Shown here one piece after another: positions 8,040 through 15,129 of a DNA stretch of 43,823 nt (the first letter of the stretch is position 1; each line of letters begins with the position of its first letter). The position numbers and the translations under genes were made by a program. Origin of the DNA: a virus; the IMG/VR virus record IMGVR_UViG_3300010367_000075, positions 1-43,823 of that record. One strand, given 5' to 3'. The notes beneath the pieces are model-generated. The model searched no databases and was not told where the DNA came from. It was given only the letters and a program-made list of their open reading frames with translations.

Positions 8040-9391
8040 CGCGCGGCCTCCAACGCTTCTACCTTGGCGCTAAGTTCTCGGACCGCTTGCCACAAAGTAG
8101 CGACGAGGCCGCCTAGATCAACCCCCTCCGAACGATGTGCGCCTGTAGCTTTCTCCACATCCTGTGCTAAAAACCCCCAGTTATGTCGCTCTGTGAACTC
8201 CTTTGGCATCTCGATGCCACGTTCCGACAGCGGCAACGGGTTCCAGCGGAAGGATTTTGGTTCAATTTCTCGGATAAGGTCCAGGCAGCAGGGCAAGGGT
8301 CCGATGTCGTGCTTGAGGTCTGCATCGCTAGTGAGCACAACATTGTTGGCATACACGCTGACCGCGTTGACCGTACCGGCTCCCTTAGCGCCGCCGGTCG
8401 GGCTGCCGACAACTATCGAGCCATAGTTAAGTTGGTTGCCAAAAACAGTGAAATCAGCGTTGGCATAGGATGTCGCGGCAATGAGCCCGATCTGGTTGAG
8501 ATTGGTGCCGGCCTCGTTCGACAGCAACAAGCTGTCAGTCCCGGCCGGGCGGGTGATGTAGCCGGTTGCGCCCGCACCCAGTAGCAGGTTGCTGCTGTTG
8601 ACGGTCAGCTTGCCGGTCAACGTGCCGCCCGATTTTGCGAGAAAATCCCGGTCTACGAACTGAGTGGTTGCAACGTCTCCCGTGACGGACCCAGTCGCCT
8701 TTGTGGGGGCCGACAGCGAGGTGTTGAAATTTCCCGTGACGCCCCAGAACTGGCCGTTCGCGGTGGTGGTGCCGTTGACCTGAACGTTGCCGGCGACGGT
8801 ACCGCCCGTGAGCGGCAAGGCGGGCGTAGTCAGGCTGAGCGTGTTGGCAGAAAGCGTCAGCCCCGTTCCTACCGTCCAGGTCTGCCCTGCGGGTCCGGTG
8901 GGACCGGGCTGGTTTGTCGCGATCACCCACTGCGTCGTGTTCGGGTCCGCGTAGCGCACGAAGAGATTTGCGCTAACACTGTCGAACCACAGGTCACCCG
9001 GCGCAGGACTGGCCGGAGCCGTGTCGGAAACCGTGATCGAGGAACCGGACGCCCCGGCTGGGCCAGTCGCACCTGCGGGACCGGCAGGCCCAGTGGCTCC
9101 AGGCGCACCTGCGGGGCCTTGTGGCCCGGCAGGCCCCTGAGGGCCAGAAGCGCCGTCTGTGCCTTTTTCGCCCGATGGACCCTGCGGCCCGGGAGGCCCG
9201 GGAGGCCCGGCTGGTCCGGTTAATCCTGGTGGGCCGGCTGGCCCCTGCGTGCCCTGACCCACAAAGTCCCGCATCATATCGAGGCTGATATAGTGGGGAG
9301 TCGCTGTGATTGGGTAGAATGGGTGGATGAGCATGTCCCCGCGCGCTTCTGGGAACAGCGGCCACAGGTAGAGGTCGGTATCAACGGCCAT
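8036..9391 (-). CDS. Collagen-like tail fibre with C-terminal S74 self-cleaving chaperone
   Basis: 451 residues in three parts. Residues 1-45 are the probable virion-attachment segment. Residues about 47-115 are Gly-x-Y collagen repeats ([19 protein letters not shown] and onward), forming a trimeric helix. The middle is a beta shaft. The last 100 residues are an intramolecular chaperone of the peptidase S74 type: the cleavage motif [14 protein letters not shown] has Ser355 and Lys360 five apart, like the Ser/Lys dyad of the K1F endosialidase chaperone, then [13 protein letters not shown], a GFLAQDVE segment and a terminal helix ([19 protein letters not shown]). Cleavage before Ser355 would release the chaperone after trimerisation. 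Likely a receptor-binding fibre. Confidence 0.9.
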   Translation of the reverse strand: MAVDTDLYLWPLFPEARGDMLIHPFYPITATPHYISLDMMRDFVGQGTQGPAGPPGLTGPAGPPGPPGPQGPSGEKGTDGASGPQGPAGPQGPAGAPGATGPAGPAGATGPAGASGSSITVSDTAPASPAPGDLWFDSVSANLFVRYADPNTTQWVIATNQPGPTGPAGQTWTVGTGLTLSANTLSLTTPALPLTGGTVAGNVQVNGTTTANGQFWGVTGNFNTSLSAPTKATGSVTGDVATTQFVDRDFLAKSGGTLTGKLTVNSSNLLLGAGATGYITRPAGTDSLLLSNEAGTNLNQIGLIAATSYANADFTVFGNQLNYGSIVVGSPTGGAKGAGTVNAVSVYANNVVLTSDADLKHDIGPLPCCLDLIREIEPKSFRWNPLPLSERGIEMPKEFTERHNWGFLAQDVEKATGAHRSEGVDLGGLVATLWQAVRELSAKVEALEAAR

Positions 9392-9581
9392 AACGGTATG
9401 CTCTAATTAGCCGGATCGCCTGCGGTCCAAGGGACACTGTGCGTGTGTTACCGGTCTTATCACACCACTCTACCGTGCCAAGCAAATCGTCCGCCAGCGT
9501 CAAAACGCCCGTATTCACCTGCTCAAGAGTGTCCAATCGCACCGCGGCCCACCTTTTAGCATCCTCGCCAGCTATACGCAC
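9381..9581 (-). CDS. Small hypothetical protein between terminase and fibre
   Basis: 66 residues from a GTG at 9581, chosen because GAGGAGG lies five bases upstream; an ATG at 9662 in the same frame would overlap the terminase gene by 71 bases. The N-terminal half is helical and charged ([20 protein letters not shown]), then a beta-rich segment ([19 protein letters not shown]). It overlaps the fibre start by 11 bases. Not recognised. Position suggests a virion accessory gene cotranscribed with terminase and fibre. Confidence 0.6.
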   Translation of the reverse strand: MRIAGEDAKRWAAVRLDTLEQVNTGVLTLADDLLGTVEWCDKTGNTRTVSLGPQAIRLIRAYRYGR

Positions 9582-9591
9582 CCGCGCCTCC

Positions 9592-11064
9592 TCACGCAGC
9601 ACTTGCGAATGGATCGTACTCCCACTCAACGAGAGGTCGATGGAACCCTTCGTAACCTGCATCGAGGTTCGGAACCACCGGATACGCGAAGGTTAGGGCG
9701 AGCGCATCGGCCCAATCGGGGCTGGGAACGCCCCGCGCCCGCATGTCCTGCTTGCGCTCCAGTTGGATCTCGTCCCGCGCGTTGAAGGCATAGGTTGGGC
9801 CGACTAACTGGTCCCGCAGGTCTTGTTCCTGCTCGATCGCACCAGTCACCAGCCAGGCGCGAAGGGCGCCCCACATCTCGGCGCGTTTGTTCGCGTACCG
9901 CTCACCTTCTGTCACGAAATCCGAGCGGTCAGCCCTGCCACCAAACTGCACATCGTGGACAGCCAAACGTAGCTGCCTACACCTATCCACGACACCACCA
10001 CCCACGCCACCACCATCAATAAAAACAGCGTCAGCCCGTAGCGATTGTGCAAGCTCCACCACCCTCGATGCGAGAGTCATGGTGTCGAGGCCTCGGAGCC
10101 GTTGGGATGCGATGGATCGGGCATCTCGCCCTTTTCGGACGACGAGGACGCTTTCGTCGTCTCCGTACCGCGCAACATCAACCCCGATAATGAGAGGGTC
10201 AAAACGTTGGGCAACCGCTTCACGGGCCTGGGCTTCGGCAACAACGGCGGCGGAGATAAACTCGCTTTCTCCGGTGCGGGGAAAGACCCCTCGGACCCGG
10301 ATGCGGAAGTAATCGGAGTCTTCTCCATAGGCTCGCTCCCACGCCAAGATTTGGGATTTGTTGGTGAAGGAGATTTGGCGAGCATCCACCTGAGTGGTCT
10401 GCCACCCGCTGTGTTCAGTGAAGAGTTCGCGGAAGCGTCCCGTCGATTTGGTGGGGTTGCCAAACACGAGCCAAAAACGCTCGGTATTCGCATCCGAGAG
10501 GAACCCAGAAGCGGTCTCCCAAATGATGGCCGGGATCGCGCTGGCCTCGTCGAACACCATAAACACCCGGCGGCCCTGGTTATGCAGGCCCGCGAAGGCT
10601 TCCGGGTTCCTCTCGGACCACGCCACCATATCGCACCTCCAAGTTTTGGCACGATCCGGGTCCACGGAGAAGAGGGCCGTGGCCTCGAGGCGAAAGAGGG
10701 TACGACCGATGAAGAGCCGATACCACTTCGCAAGTTCGACCCAGGTTTTGGTCTTGAGCTGTGTCTCGGTGTTGGCGGTCACGACCCCGCGTGTATCGGT
10801 GGAGGTGGACATAGCCCATAGGACAAGCCATGCCACCAACGCGCTCTTACCGACACCGTGGCCCGAGGCCGTTGCTTCCAGTACCGCCCGATCGACCGAC
10901 AGCCCCGCCCCTACCCGCAAGAGGAGGGCGCGTTGCCACGGCTCCGGCCCGCTTCGGGTGTGAAGCTCTCCGGTGCCCCACTCAAACGCCCACTCCACAA
11001 ACCCAAGCGGGTCTGATGCGTAAGCCGAGAGGTCAGCTATTAGTTGATCGAGGGGATCGTTCAC
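9592..11064 (-). CDS. Terminase large subunit (packaging ATPase and nuclease)
   Basis: 490 residues from a GTG at 11064 (frame open to 11157). It powers DNA translocation into the procapsid and cuts concatemers. Walker A is SGHGVGKS (about 67-74); Walker B is VFMVFDEA (167-174); a coupling motif resembling LVFGNPT follows at about 199-205. The RNase H-like nuclease shows GVDVARYGDDESVL (Asp296), AVFIDGGGVGG (Asp350) and a last acidic pair at SPDWADALAL (Asp450/Asp453). Order and length fit a complete TerL. A small unknown gene overlaps its start, and the small subunit lies 1.5 kb upstream rather than adjacent. Confidence 0.93.
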   Translation of the reverse strand: MNDPLDQLIADLSAYASDPLGFVEWAFEWGTGELHTRSGPEPWQRALLLRVGAGLSVDRAVLEATASGHGVGKSALVAWLVLWAMSTSTDTRGVVTANTETQLKTKTWVELAKWYRLFIGRTLFRLEATALFSVDPDRAKTWRCDMVAWSERNPEAFAGLHNQGRRVFMVFDEASAIPAIIWETASGFLSDANTERFWLVFGNPTKSTGRFRELFTEHSGWQTTQVDARQISFTNKSQILAWERAYGEDSDYFRIRVRGVFPRTGESEFISAAVVAEAQAREAVAQRFDPLIIGVDVARYGDDESVLVVRKGRDARSIASQRLRGLDTMTLASRVVELAQSLRADAVFIDGGGVGGGVVDRCRQLRLAVHDVQFGGRADRSDFVTEGERYANKRAEMWGALRAWLVTGAIEQEQDLRDQLVGPTYAFNARDEIQLERKQDMRARGVPSPDWADALALTFAYPVVPNLDAGYEGFHRPLVEWEYDPFASAA

Positions 11065-11239
11065 AGAGGCGCCGTATCTCCTCTGCCGAAGCCTGGAGGC
11101 GACGATAGAGGTTAGGAGGGAGCGCCTCTGCGATGCGCAAGATGGAGTCGAGCGCATCGGTCAAAGACTGGTGCGCCCGCTCCTCACGAAGCCGGACACG
11201 CCACCCTTCGTCCGCAGCGACTCCAAGCGGCGTGTCCAT
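11033..11239 (-). CDS. Small helical protein preceding terminase large subunit
   Basis: 68 residues. The sequence looks wholly helical: RLREERAHQSLTDALDSILR and NLYRRLQASAEEIRRLCE. It overlaps the GTG start of the large terminase by 32 bases in a different frame, and is separated by 12 bases from the PEP-CTERM gene upstream. Not recognised; no HTH can be asserted. It might assist packaging or be the remnant of a gene between terminase subunits. Coding nature is supported by its regular amphipathic pattern and tight packing. Confidence 0.5.
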   Translation of the reverse strand: MDTPLGVAADEGWRVRLREERAHQSLTDALDSILRIAEALPPNLYRRLQASAEEIRRLCERSPRSTNS

Positions 11240-11251
11240 GCTCCGCGATCC

Positions 11252-11977
11252 TTAGCTGTTCATGGCCTTGCGCCGCCGCAGGAACCCGGCCATGCCCAAA
11301 AGGCCTGCGCCGAGGAGGGCCAACGAGCCGGGTTCTGGCACCGATGTCGCACTCTTGATCTCGGTTTGGCCCCGGTTCAAGAGGGTAGCACCGGCAGTCA
11401 ACGTCCCAGTAGCCTGCTCAGTCATAGAGAAGAGTGCGCCGTCAGCTACCGCCCCAGACCCGTTATGGCTGAAGCTGTCCGCGGCAAGGAGCGCGGTGGA
11501 GGTGAACGTGTCGATCAGCGATCCAGGGGTGTCACCCGCGTTATCTGCGCCCTGTCCATTGGCCGGGTCGTTGTACCAGTTAAGGGTGATGTTCGAGCCG
11601 ACCGCGTTCTGCCACACCCCACTTCCCGCAGTAGCGAACTGCGTCACCGGGCCAATGAAGTTGTTGTCACTCACTGTGACCGTGACTGGGATCGAGGAGG
11701 CGGTTGTGTTTATGACGCTCAGCGAAGAGGTATTGAGGATGTCAATCGTGGGGCTCTTCGTGGAGGTCTGGATGCTTCCGTTTACCGTGACCCCATTGAT
11801 CGTCTGATCCTGTAGTTGGAGGATGCCAGTAGTCGGGTTGGTGTCACACCCAGTGTTGTCAACGCAGAGGCCAGTCGTGCCTCCAAAGTCCCAAGCGATC
11901 TGGAGGGTAGCGTTGGCCGGCGCGGCGAGGGCCAGAAGGGCGATAGCGGCGGTAGCGGCGGTAGCTGTACGAAGCAT
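11252..11977 (-). CDS. Secreted PEP-CTERM sorting-domain protein
   Basis: 241 residues. The ATG at 11977 has a purine-rich AGGGGGAA seven bases upstream. Residues 1-24 form a classical signal peptide ending APANA. The body is Ser/Thr/Asn/Gly-rich and beta-like, with one close cysteine pair (LCVDNTGCDTNP). The C-terminus, from about residue 213, is a textbook PEP-CTERM signal: VPEPGSLALLGAGLLGM, then a hydrophobic span and an arginine cluster (LRRRK). Such proteins are sorted by exosortase in Gram-negative bacteria that make extracellular polysaccharide, and end at the envelope or outside the cell. In a phage operon between terminase subunits this is very unusual and looks host-derived. Role unknown; see findings. 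Confidence 0.88.
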   Translation of the reverse strand: MLRTATAATAAIALLALAAPANATLQIAWDFGGTTGLCVDNTGCDTNPTTGILQLQDQTINGVTVNGSIQTSTKSPTIDILNTSSLSVINTTASSIPVTVTVSDNNFIGPVTQFATAGSGVWQNAVGSNITLNWYNDPANGQGADNAGDTPGSLIDTFTSTALLAADSFSHNGSGAVADGALFSMTEQATGTLTAGATLLNRGQTEIKSATSVPEPGSLALLGAGLLGMAGFLRRRKAMNS

Positions 11978-12039
11978 AGTGGGGTTCCCCCTGAGAGGTT
12001 GTGGGAAAGTGCTTGCGGTCTAGGTTCTTCTCTGTAGTG

Positions 12040-12071
12040 CGGCCTTGCGGCCGCCTCACGGCCTTGCGGCC
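12040..12071 (-). repeat. Two tandem GCAA-tetraloop hairpins
   Basis: The 13-base unit cggccttgcggcc occurs at 12040-12052 and 12059-12071. On the transcribed minus strand each copy can fold as GGCC-GCAA-GGCC, a stem capped by a GNRA tetraloop. Copy two overlaps the stop codon of the 71-residue gene and both stand upstream of the PEP-CTERM gene. They could separate or stabilise messages at this boundary; no T-run follows, so intrinsic termination is unlikely. Confidence 0.55.
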
Positions 12072-12271
12072 AGAGACTTACGAGCAAGGGCAGCGCATCG
12101 CACCCTCATCTCGCCAAAGTTCGCGCCAACCAGCATCCACTCTCGGCGATCCGTGTAGAGGGCTAGTTGGCGGGATGCCTGTTCCGCGACCTCCAAGGAG
12201 TCGAGGAGATTGGCGAGGGCTTCGCGCTCGGTGAGGGCGGCAAGGCCCAGAGGGGAGTCGGGAGCGTACAT
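12056..12271 (-). CDS. Small helical hypothetical protein
   Basis: 71 residues, starting MYAPDSPLGLAALTEREALA. Mostly helix-forming (NLLDSLEVAEQASRQLALYT) with a final basic stretch. The ATG at 12271 is three bases after the preceding stop (TAACCAATG), so translation is probably coupled. The stop lies in a hairpin unit. Not recognised. It is one of four small genes between the terminase small subunit and the PEP-CTERM gene. Confidence 0.6.
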   Translation of the reverse strand: MYAPDSPLGLAALTEREALANLLDSLEVAEQASRQLALYTDRREWMLVGANFGEMRVRCAALARKSLAARP

Positions 12272-12274
12272 TGG

Positions 12275-12454
12275 TTATCCTTGGTCTGCCTGCATACACA
12301 CGGTACGCAGGGCACCAATAGCGCACACAAGCGTCCGCACAGCACCCAGTACGCGCTGCACACTTGACGCGGCGGTTATACGTCGCCATAAGCTATCGGC
12401 AGCAATTCTGCCACCCCGTACCTGCCGAATTGGCTCCTCGCCACCGGCGAACAT
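12275..12454 (-). CDS. Small hypothetical protein (59 residues)
   Basis: 59 residues beginning MFAGGEEPIRQVRGGR and ending TVCMQADQG. The ATG follows the upstream stop at once (TAGAATG) and the stop stands just before the next start (TAACCAATG), filling the interval exactly. That fit is the main evidence, together with a GAGG ribosome-binding site about nine bases upstream. The middle (RRITAASSVQRVLGAVRTL, then VCAIGAL) is an amphipathic to hydrophobic helix that could touch a membrane. Two competing frames on the same strand lack start or stop alignment. Function unknown. Confidence 0.5.
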   Translation of the reverse strand: MFAGGEEPIRQVRGGRIAADSLWRRITAASSVQRVLGAVRTLVCAIGALRTVCMQADQG

Positions 12455-12455
12455 T

Positions 12456-12617
12456 CTAGCGGACCTCTTCGTGTTGCATTGCTTCGATAGCGGATTGCGC
12501 CTGCTTCCTCACCCAGTTACGGACATCTTCCGAAGCGTTCTCCCAAACCGGGGTCGGTGCGCGCCAGTGAGTGCGATAGATGGCTCGCGCCACCTGTTCG
12601 ATGAGTTCGTTATTCAT
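12456..12617 (-). CDS. Small hypothetical protein (53 residues)
   Basis: 53 residues: MNNELIEQVARAIYRTHWRA, then VWENASEDVRNWVRKQAQSA and IEAMQHEEVR at the end. The pattern E-x-x-A-R-A-I-Y/C followed by W-x-x-A-x-x-x-V-R-x-W resembles small phage proteins of unknown function that start with a similar helix. The ATG overlaps the small terminase stop by four bases (ATGA), which fixes the start. It is short but clearly coding by its composition and coupling. Function unknown. Confidence 0.68.
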   Translation of the reverse strand: MNNELIEQVARAIYRTHWRAPTPVWENASEDVRNWVRKQAQSAIEAMQHEEVR

Positions 12618-13126
12618 CGTTCGCGCGGCTCCTGGTCGATGACCGGAGGTCGTGCGCCCCGGGCGCGGTCCAGGCGCTCCCCGATGTTCAAGTTCAAGTT
12701 CTTATTCACTGACCGCGAAACCGGGGCCATTCCAGCGCGATCCGCGAACGCCTTGAACACATCGAGGGCGACCGCGACCGGAACCGCGTCCGGGTTATCC
12801 AGCAGCTGTTCGTGGATGTGTTGGCCGTAATCCGCGGCGACACCGAGCCACAGGGCCTCAAGGTCTCGCGCCGCGTCCCGTTGCTCCAAGCGGTATGCTT
12901 CGCATAGTTCAGCGAAAAGGGGATCGCGTTTCAGCGAGGAGATGCGCGAAAGCGCATAGCCGGTCAGATGGGAGACTTCCGTCTCGTTGAGCCCTCGGGC
13001 CAGGAGCCGCGCCGCTGTGTGGTGGCTATCGCGCAGCCGGGAAACGGCCGGGGGAGTCCCTCTCGGAACAACATCCCCGGCCGTAACCTCTCGAACCACC
13101 CCACACAGCTCGAGATCCAGTCCCAC
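12614..13126 (-). CDS. Terminase small subunit-like protein
   Basis: 170 residues from a GTG at 13126, chosen because AAGGAGG lies six bases upstream; upstream ATG codons in frame lack such a site. Residues about 30-75 form a helix-turn-helix: SHHTAARLLARGLNETEVSH, LTGYALSRISSLKRDPLFAE. This is the DNA-recognition fold of small terminases, which select the viral DNA and hand it to the large subunit. The C-terminal part is helical with a basic tail. It is the first gene of the leftward late operon, downstream of a candidate promoter. The alternative is a late transcriptional regulator; context favours terminase. Confidence 0.7.
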   Translation of the reverse strand: MGLDLELCGVVREVTAGDVVPRGTPPAVSRLRDSHHTAARLLARGLNETEVSHLTGYALSRISSLKRDPLFAELCEAYRLEQRDAARDLEALWLGVAADYGQHIHEQLLDNPDAVPVAVALDVFKAFADRAGMAPVSRSVNKNLNLNIGERLDRARGARPPVIDQEPRER

Positions 13127-13158
13127 GCTTCGCCTCCTTGCGGCACGGGCCACTACTA

Positions 13159-13187
13159 ATGGTAGCATATGCGCCAACGGCGCACAA
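13159..13187 (-). promoter_or_regulatory. Candidate late (leftward) promoter with extended -10
   Basis: Read on the minus strand: TTGTGC (13187-13182), a 17-base spacer, then TACCAT (13164-13159), preceded directly by TGC, giving a TGn extended -10. It lies 33 bases ahead of the small terminase GTG. The -35 and part of the spacer are embedded in overlapping palindromes (TGCGCC-AAC-GGCGCA at 13170-13184; GGCGC-ACAA-GCGCC at 13179-13192), as expected for an operator. Both hexamers are imperfect, so the call is tentative. Confidence 0.4.
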
Positions 13188-13435
13188 GCGCCGGGTCAAC
13201 CAGAAAGTGACACGAAGCGGCACAATCGTACAAGGGACCGAGAAATCCCGCCGTAGGCGGGAAGGGTGCATAAGTCGGTTTTCGACCAAGGTGTATGCCA
13301 CTGTGTGTGTTACCCCCGACCTGCACCAAATTGGAGGACGCAGTGCTTCCACGATGATGCCCCCCGCCTCGACGGGGCCGGCCCCCCGAGGGTGGCGATC
13401 CCCGACCGATGGCCGTGCGACGCCATCCCGTGACC

Positions 13436-13483
13436 GTGGGTGCGCCCGACGCCATGCGCCGCTATGTGGGTGCGCCCGACGCC
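13436..13483. repeat. Two 18-base direct repeats
   Basis: gtgggtgcgcccgacgcc is present at 13436-13453 and again at 13466-13483, a 30-base period (close to three helical turns), so a protein bound to both copies would lie on the same face of the DNA. A diverged third copy (gtgcgacgcc) lies at 13415-13424. They contain the TGCGCC element of the control region. Confidence 0.7.
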
Positions 13484-13627
13484 CTAAGCGCGTCACGGAG
13501 GCGCGCTCGTCATTTGCGGCCCATGTGCGACGGGATGTCGCAGACCACAATAAGCATTAGCCACACTGTCCCCACTATGTCATTGTGCGCCTGTCACCTC
13601 GTCATATGTGGTGATCGTCCGATAGGA

Positions 13628-13671
13628 CATGGGGTGCGGACCGTAGGCTCTCGATCCGCGCGCACCCCATG
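13628..13671. promoter_or_regulatory. Inverted repeat (11-bp arms)
   Basis: CATGGGGTGCG (13628-13638) pairs perfectly with CGCACCCCATG (13661-13671); an inner pair GCGGA/TCCGC can lengthen the stem with a small bulge. There is no following T-run on either strand, so it looks more like an operator or a transcript-end stabiliser than an intrinsic terminator. Confidence 0.5.
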
Positions 13672-13700
13672 ATACTGGTTTTCGGCGCAATGTTCCTCTA

Positions 13701-13723
13701 CGAGGCGGACTATGTGCGCCTCG
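13701..13723 (+). promoter_or_regulatory. Hairpin in the leader of the first early gene
   Basis: CGAGGCG (13701-13707) and CGCCTCG (13717-13723) form a 7-bp stem with a nine-base loop, 25 bases before the ATG at 13749. The right arm includes a TGCGCC element. It may be an operator or an mRNA 5' structure. Confidence 0.4.
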
Positions 13724-13748
13724 AACCCACACAAGGAATATCCCACTC

Positions 13749-14315
13749 ATGGCTTCAATCACAATCGACCTACCCGACACCATCACCATCCCACTCGGGC
13801 GCAATAGCGTTTACGGCACACTCGATGTAGATGTCGAACGCTTGCCACACAACGCGCTTGAGTACGTTTGGTCCTATGGTCTCCGTCAAGTCATAAACGA
13901 CGCGATGGCGACCAAGGTCGATAAGGATGGCAACGCTCTAAGCGACCGAGAAGTTGGCTTGAAAGCCTATGATAAGCTCCAAGCCTTGTACGCGGGCACA
14001 TTGCGTATGCGTGGCGAAGCGATTGCGGCGGATGCCTACGAGGCCGAAGCAATCCGCGAGGCAAAGCGTCACACTATCTCGGTGTTCACCAAGGCGGGCC
14101 TCATGAAGAACATCCCGAAGGGAACCGAAAACCGCATGATGTTTGTTATCAACCGCGAACTCACGGCTAAGGGCAAGTCGGAAATGACCGAGTCCGCCTA
14201 CCTTGCCAACTTCTTCACAACCAAGGTTGGCGAGGCAATCATCGAGCGGGCGCGGAAGACCGTCGATGAGCGCCGCGAACTAGCAACGGACATAACGGAC
14301 TTTTTCGCGGACTAA
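13749..14315 (+). CDS. First early gene product, unknown function
   Basis: 188 residues. MASITIDLPDTITIPLGRNS opens with a short beta segment, then a mostly helical body (NALEYVWSYGLRQVINDAMA, EAIREAKRHTISVFTKAGL) and an acidic C-terminus (ELATDITDFFAD). I recall phage early proteins with the same N-terminal pattern (beta strand, N-A-L/I-E-x-x-x-x-Y-G-L-x-Q-x-x-x-D), but no function. AAGGA stands eleven bases before the ATG. As the first rightward gene it is a candidate for very early host takeover or regulation, which is inference from position. Confidence 0.8.
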   Translation: MASITIDLPDTITIPLGRNSVYGTLDVDVERLPHNALEYVWSYGLRQVINDAMATKVDKDGNALSDREVGLKAYDKLQALYAGTLRMRGEAIAADAYEAEAIREAKRHTISVFTKAGLMKNIPKGTENRMMFVINRELTAKGKSEMTESAYLANFFTTKVGEAIIERARKTVDERRELATDITDFFAD

Positions 14316-14323
14316 CTAGGGAG

Positions 14324-14341
14324 CGGGGGCGAAAGCCCCCG
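14324..14341 (+). promoter_or_regulatory. GAAA-tetraloop hairpin after the first early gene
   Basis: CGGGGGC (14324-14330), GAAA loop, GCCCCCG (14335-14341): a 7-bp GC stem with a GNRA tetraloop between two genes, nine bases before the next ATG. No T-run follows. It probably stabilises an mRNA end or tunes readthrough and translation; a very similar structure lies at 24509-24528. Confidence 0.55.
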
Positions 14342-14349
14342 AACTAACG

Positions 14350-14496
14350 ATGGATTACGACTACGAATACATAGAGGGTCAACCGTGGCGCGCACCCTAT
14401 TGGCGCGTATGGGATGGTCTCTACGAGGCCTTCGGGGCCTCGCTAGACGAGGCGATCGACGAATTGCACCGCAACATGGGAGACCAGGACGAATGA
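14350..14496 (+). CDS. Small acidic hypothetical protein (48 residues)
   Basis: 48 residues: MDYDYEYIEGQPWRAPYWRV, then WDGLYEAFGASLDEAIDE and a short helix. Highly acidic and aromatic. It starts nine bases after the hairpin and overlaps the next gene by four bases (ATGA), which supports its being translated. The composition is that of small early phage proteins that bind host factors or mimic DNA, but no family is recognised. Confidence 0.6.
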   Translation: MDYDYEYIEGQPWRAPYWRVWDGLYEAFGASLDEAIDELHRNMGDQDE

Positions 14497-14693
14497 GCGA
14501 CCAAGAGATCTACGAGCAATGGCTGGCTGCATACGAGAACATAGATACGCGGCGCATCACCGGGTACATTAGTGCCGACAAGGCCGATAAGCTGATACGC
14601 AACATGGAGGAACGGCTAGGGGTCAATACCTGGTCGGTGCTACGATGGCATCGCGCCCAGAATGAATGGTACAAGGCGGAGGAGGGGGCTTGA
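14493..14693 (+). CDS. Small hypothetical protein (66 residues)
   Basis: 66 residues: MSDQEIYEQWLAAYENIDTR, a helix (ADKADKLIRNMEERLGV) and NTWSVLRWHRAQNEW near the end. The ATG overlaps the upstream stop; an upstream in-frame start would cut into the previous gene. Its own stop codon lies inside the stem-loop of an intrinsic terminator, so it is the last gene of the first early transcript. Function unknown. Confidence 0.65.
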   Translation: MSDQEIYEQWLAAYENIDTRRITGYISADKADKLIRNMEERLGVNTWSVLRWHRAQNEWYKAEEGA

Positions 14694-14706
14694 GCCCCCT
14701 CTTTTT
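14682..14706 (+). terminator. Rho-independent terminator
   Basis: GAGGGGGC (14682-14689), loop TTGA, GCCCCCTC (14694-14701), then TTTTT (14702-14706). It is the most canonical intrinsic terminator in the window, and it ends the leftmost rightward unit (13749-14693). The stop codon of the last gene is in the loop, so a terminating ribosome may influence folding. Confidence 0.88.
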
Positions 14707-14787
14707 CGTGCCCGATCCACTCAATTTTAGCCAAATGCCGTCGATCGGTCGGTCGAGCGTTCCCCTTTCGGTCCCATTTCGGCCTTC

Positions 14788-14874
14788 AGCCGCTTTCCCG
14801 CCGCTTCGCTTTCCCGCCGCTTCGGGGCTCCCGCCGCTTAGAGTTCCGCCTTTGTTCGCTGTTCCCCGCCGCTT
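14788..14874. repeat. Iteron-like repeats, core CCCGCCGCTT
   Basis: The 10-mer cccgccgctt occurs exactly at 14797, 14813, 14830 and 14865, with a degenerate copy at 14788; the first two are the 12-mer ttcccgccgctt. Spacing is 16, 17 and 35 bases, i.e. one unit of about 17. They stand in a 350-500-base interval without credible genes, followed by a poly-T tract. They may be initiator binding sites at a replication origin or operators. Confidence 0.6.
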
Positions 14875-14996
14875 ATCCCTGCGACACCTGAACGGCCTGT
14901 GAGATCCCGATTAGGAGCCTGTTCATGCCTCGCGTACTAGCGTTAGGTTGGGGTGCCTACCCCCTCCCCACCAATTAGTTGTACAGTAATTTGTTG

Positions 14997-15015
14997 TTTT
15001 TTTTTTTTTTTTTTT
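14997..15015 (+). repeat. 19-base poly-T tract followed by a purine-rich tract
   Basis: Nineteen consecutive T (14997-15015) are followed by AAATAAAG and a run of AAG/AGG triplets (to about 15040). No stable stem precedes the T-run closely, so it is not an ordinary terminator. It is the most AT-rich point of the intergenic region (14707-15216) and could be a DNA unwinding element. Homopolymer length from assembled reads may be inexact. Confidence 0.6.
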
Positions 15016-15129
15016 AAATAAAGAAGAAGAAGGAGGAGGAAGCCGCCAACAAATCGTATGCACCAACGCGAGGCCATAGCAGGCTCCTACACGCCTCTCA
15101 CAGTCCTGCACACATTCCCGCCGAGATTG

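Larger units (their letters stand above)
13170..13720. promoter_or_regulatory. Divergent control region with clustered TGCGCC elements
   Basis: About 0.6 kb without credible genes separates leftward late genes from rightward early genes. The hexamer TGCGCC (or its complement GGCGCA) occurs at 13170, 13179(-), 13441, 13455, 13471, 13586, 13684(-) and 13715. At this base composition fewer than one is expected, so it is probably a regulator-binding element. A 7-bp hairpin (13246-13252 with 13256-13262) is also present. TTGTGCGCC at 13584 on the plus strand repeats the -35 context of the candidate late promoter on the minus strand. I could not identify a convincing early promoter. Confidence 0.55.

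Noticed and set aside
8036-9391. Diversity-generating retroelement targeting the fibre (as in BPP-1)
   Set aside because: I found no reverse transcriptase gene and no near-identical template repeat of the fibre's C-terminal region; the C-terminus is an S74 chaperone instead.
9582-9662. ATG start at 9662 for the 66-residue gene
   Set aside because: It would overlap the terminase coding sequence by 71 bases with no ribosome-binding site, while GTG 9581 has GAGGAGG at ideal distance.
14666-14902. 78-residue Pro/Arg/Leu-rich frame after the terminator
   Set aside because: It reads through the terminator and the CCCGCCGCTT repeats; the apparent protein repeats are only the translation of those DNA repeats.
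14997-15015. Poly-T tract as an intrinsic terminator
   Set aside because: No stable stem ends immediately before it; the GGGGTGCCTACCCC stem is over 30 bases upstream. A better terminator already lies at 14682.
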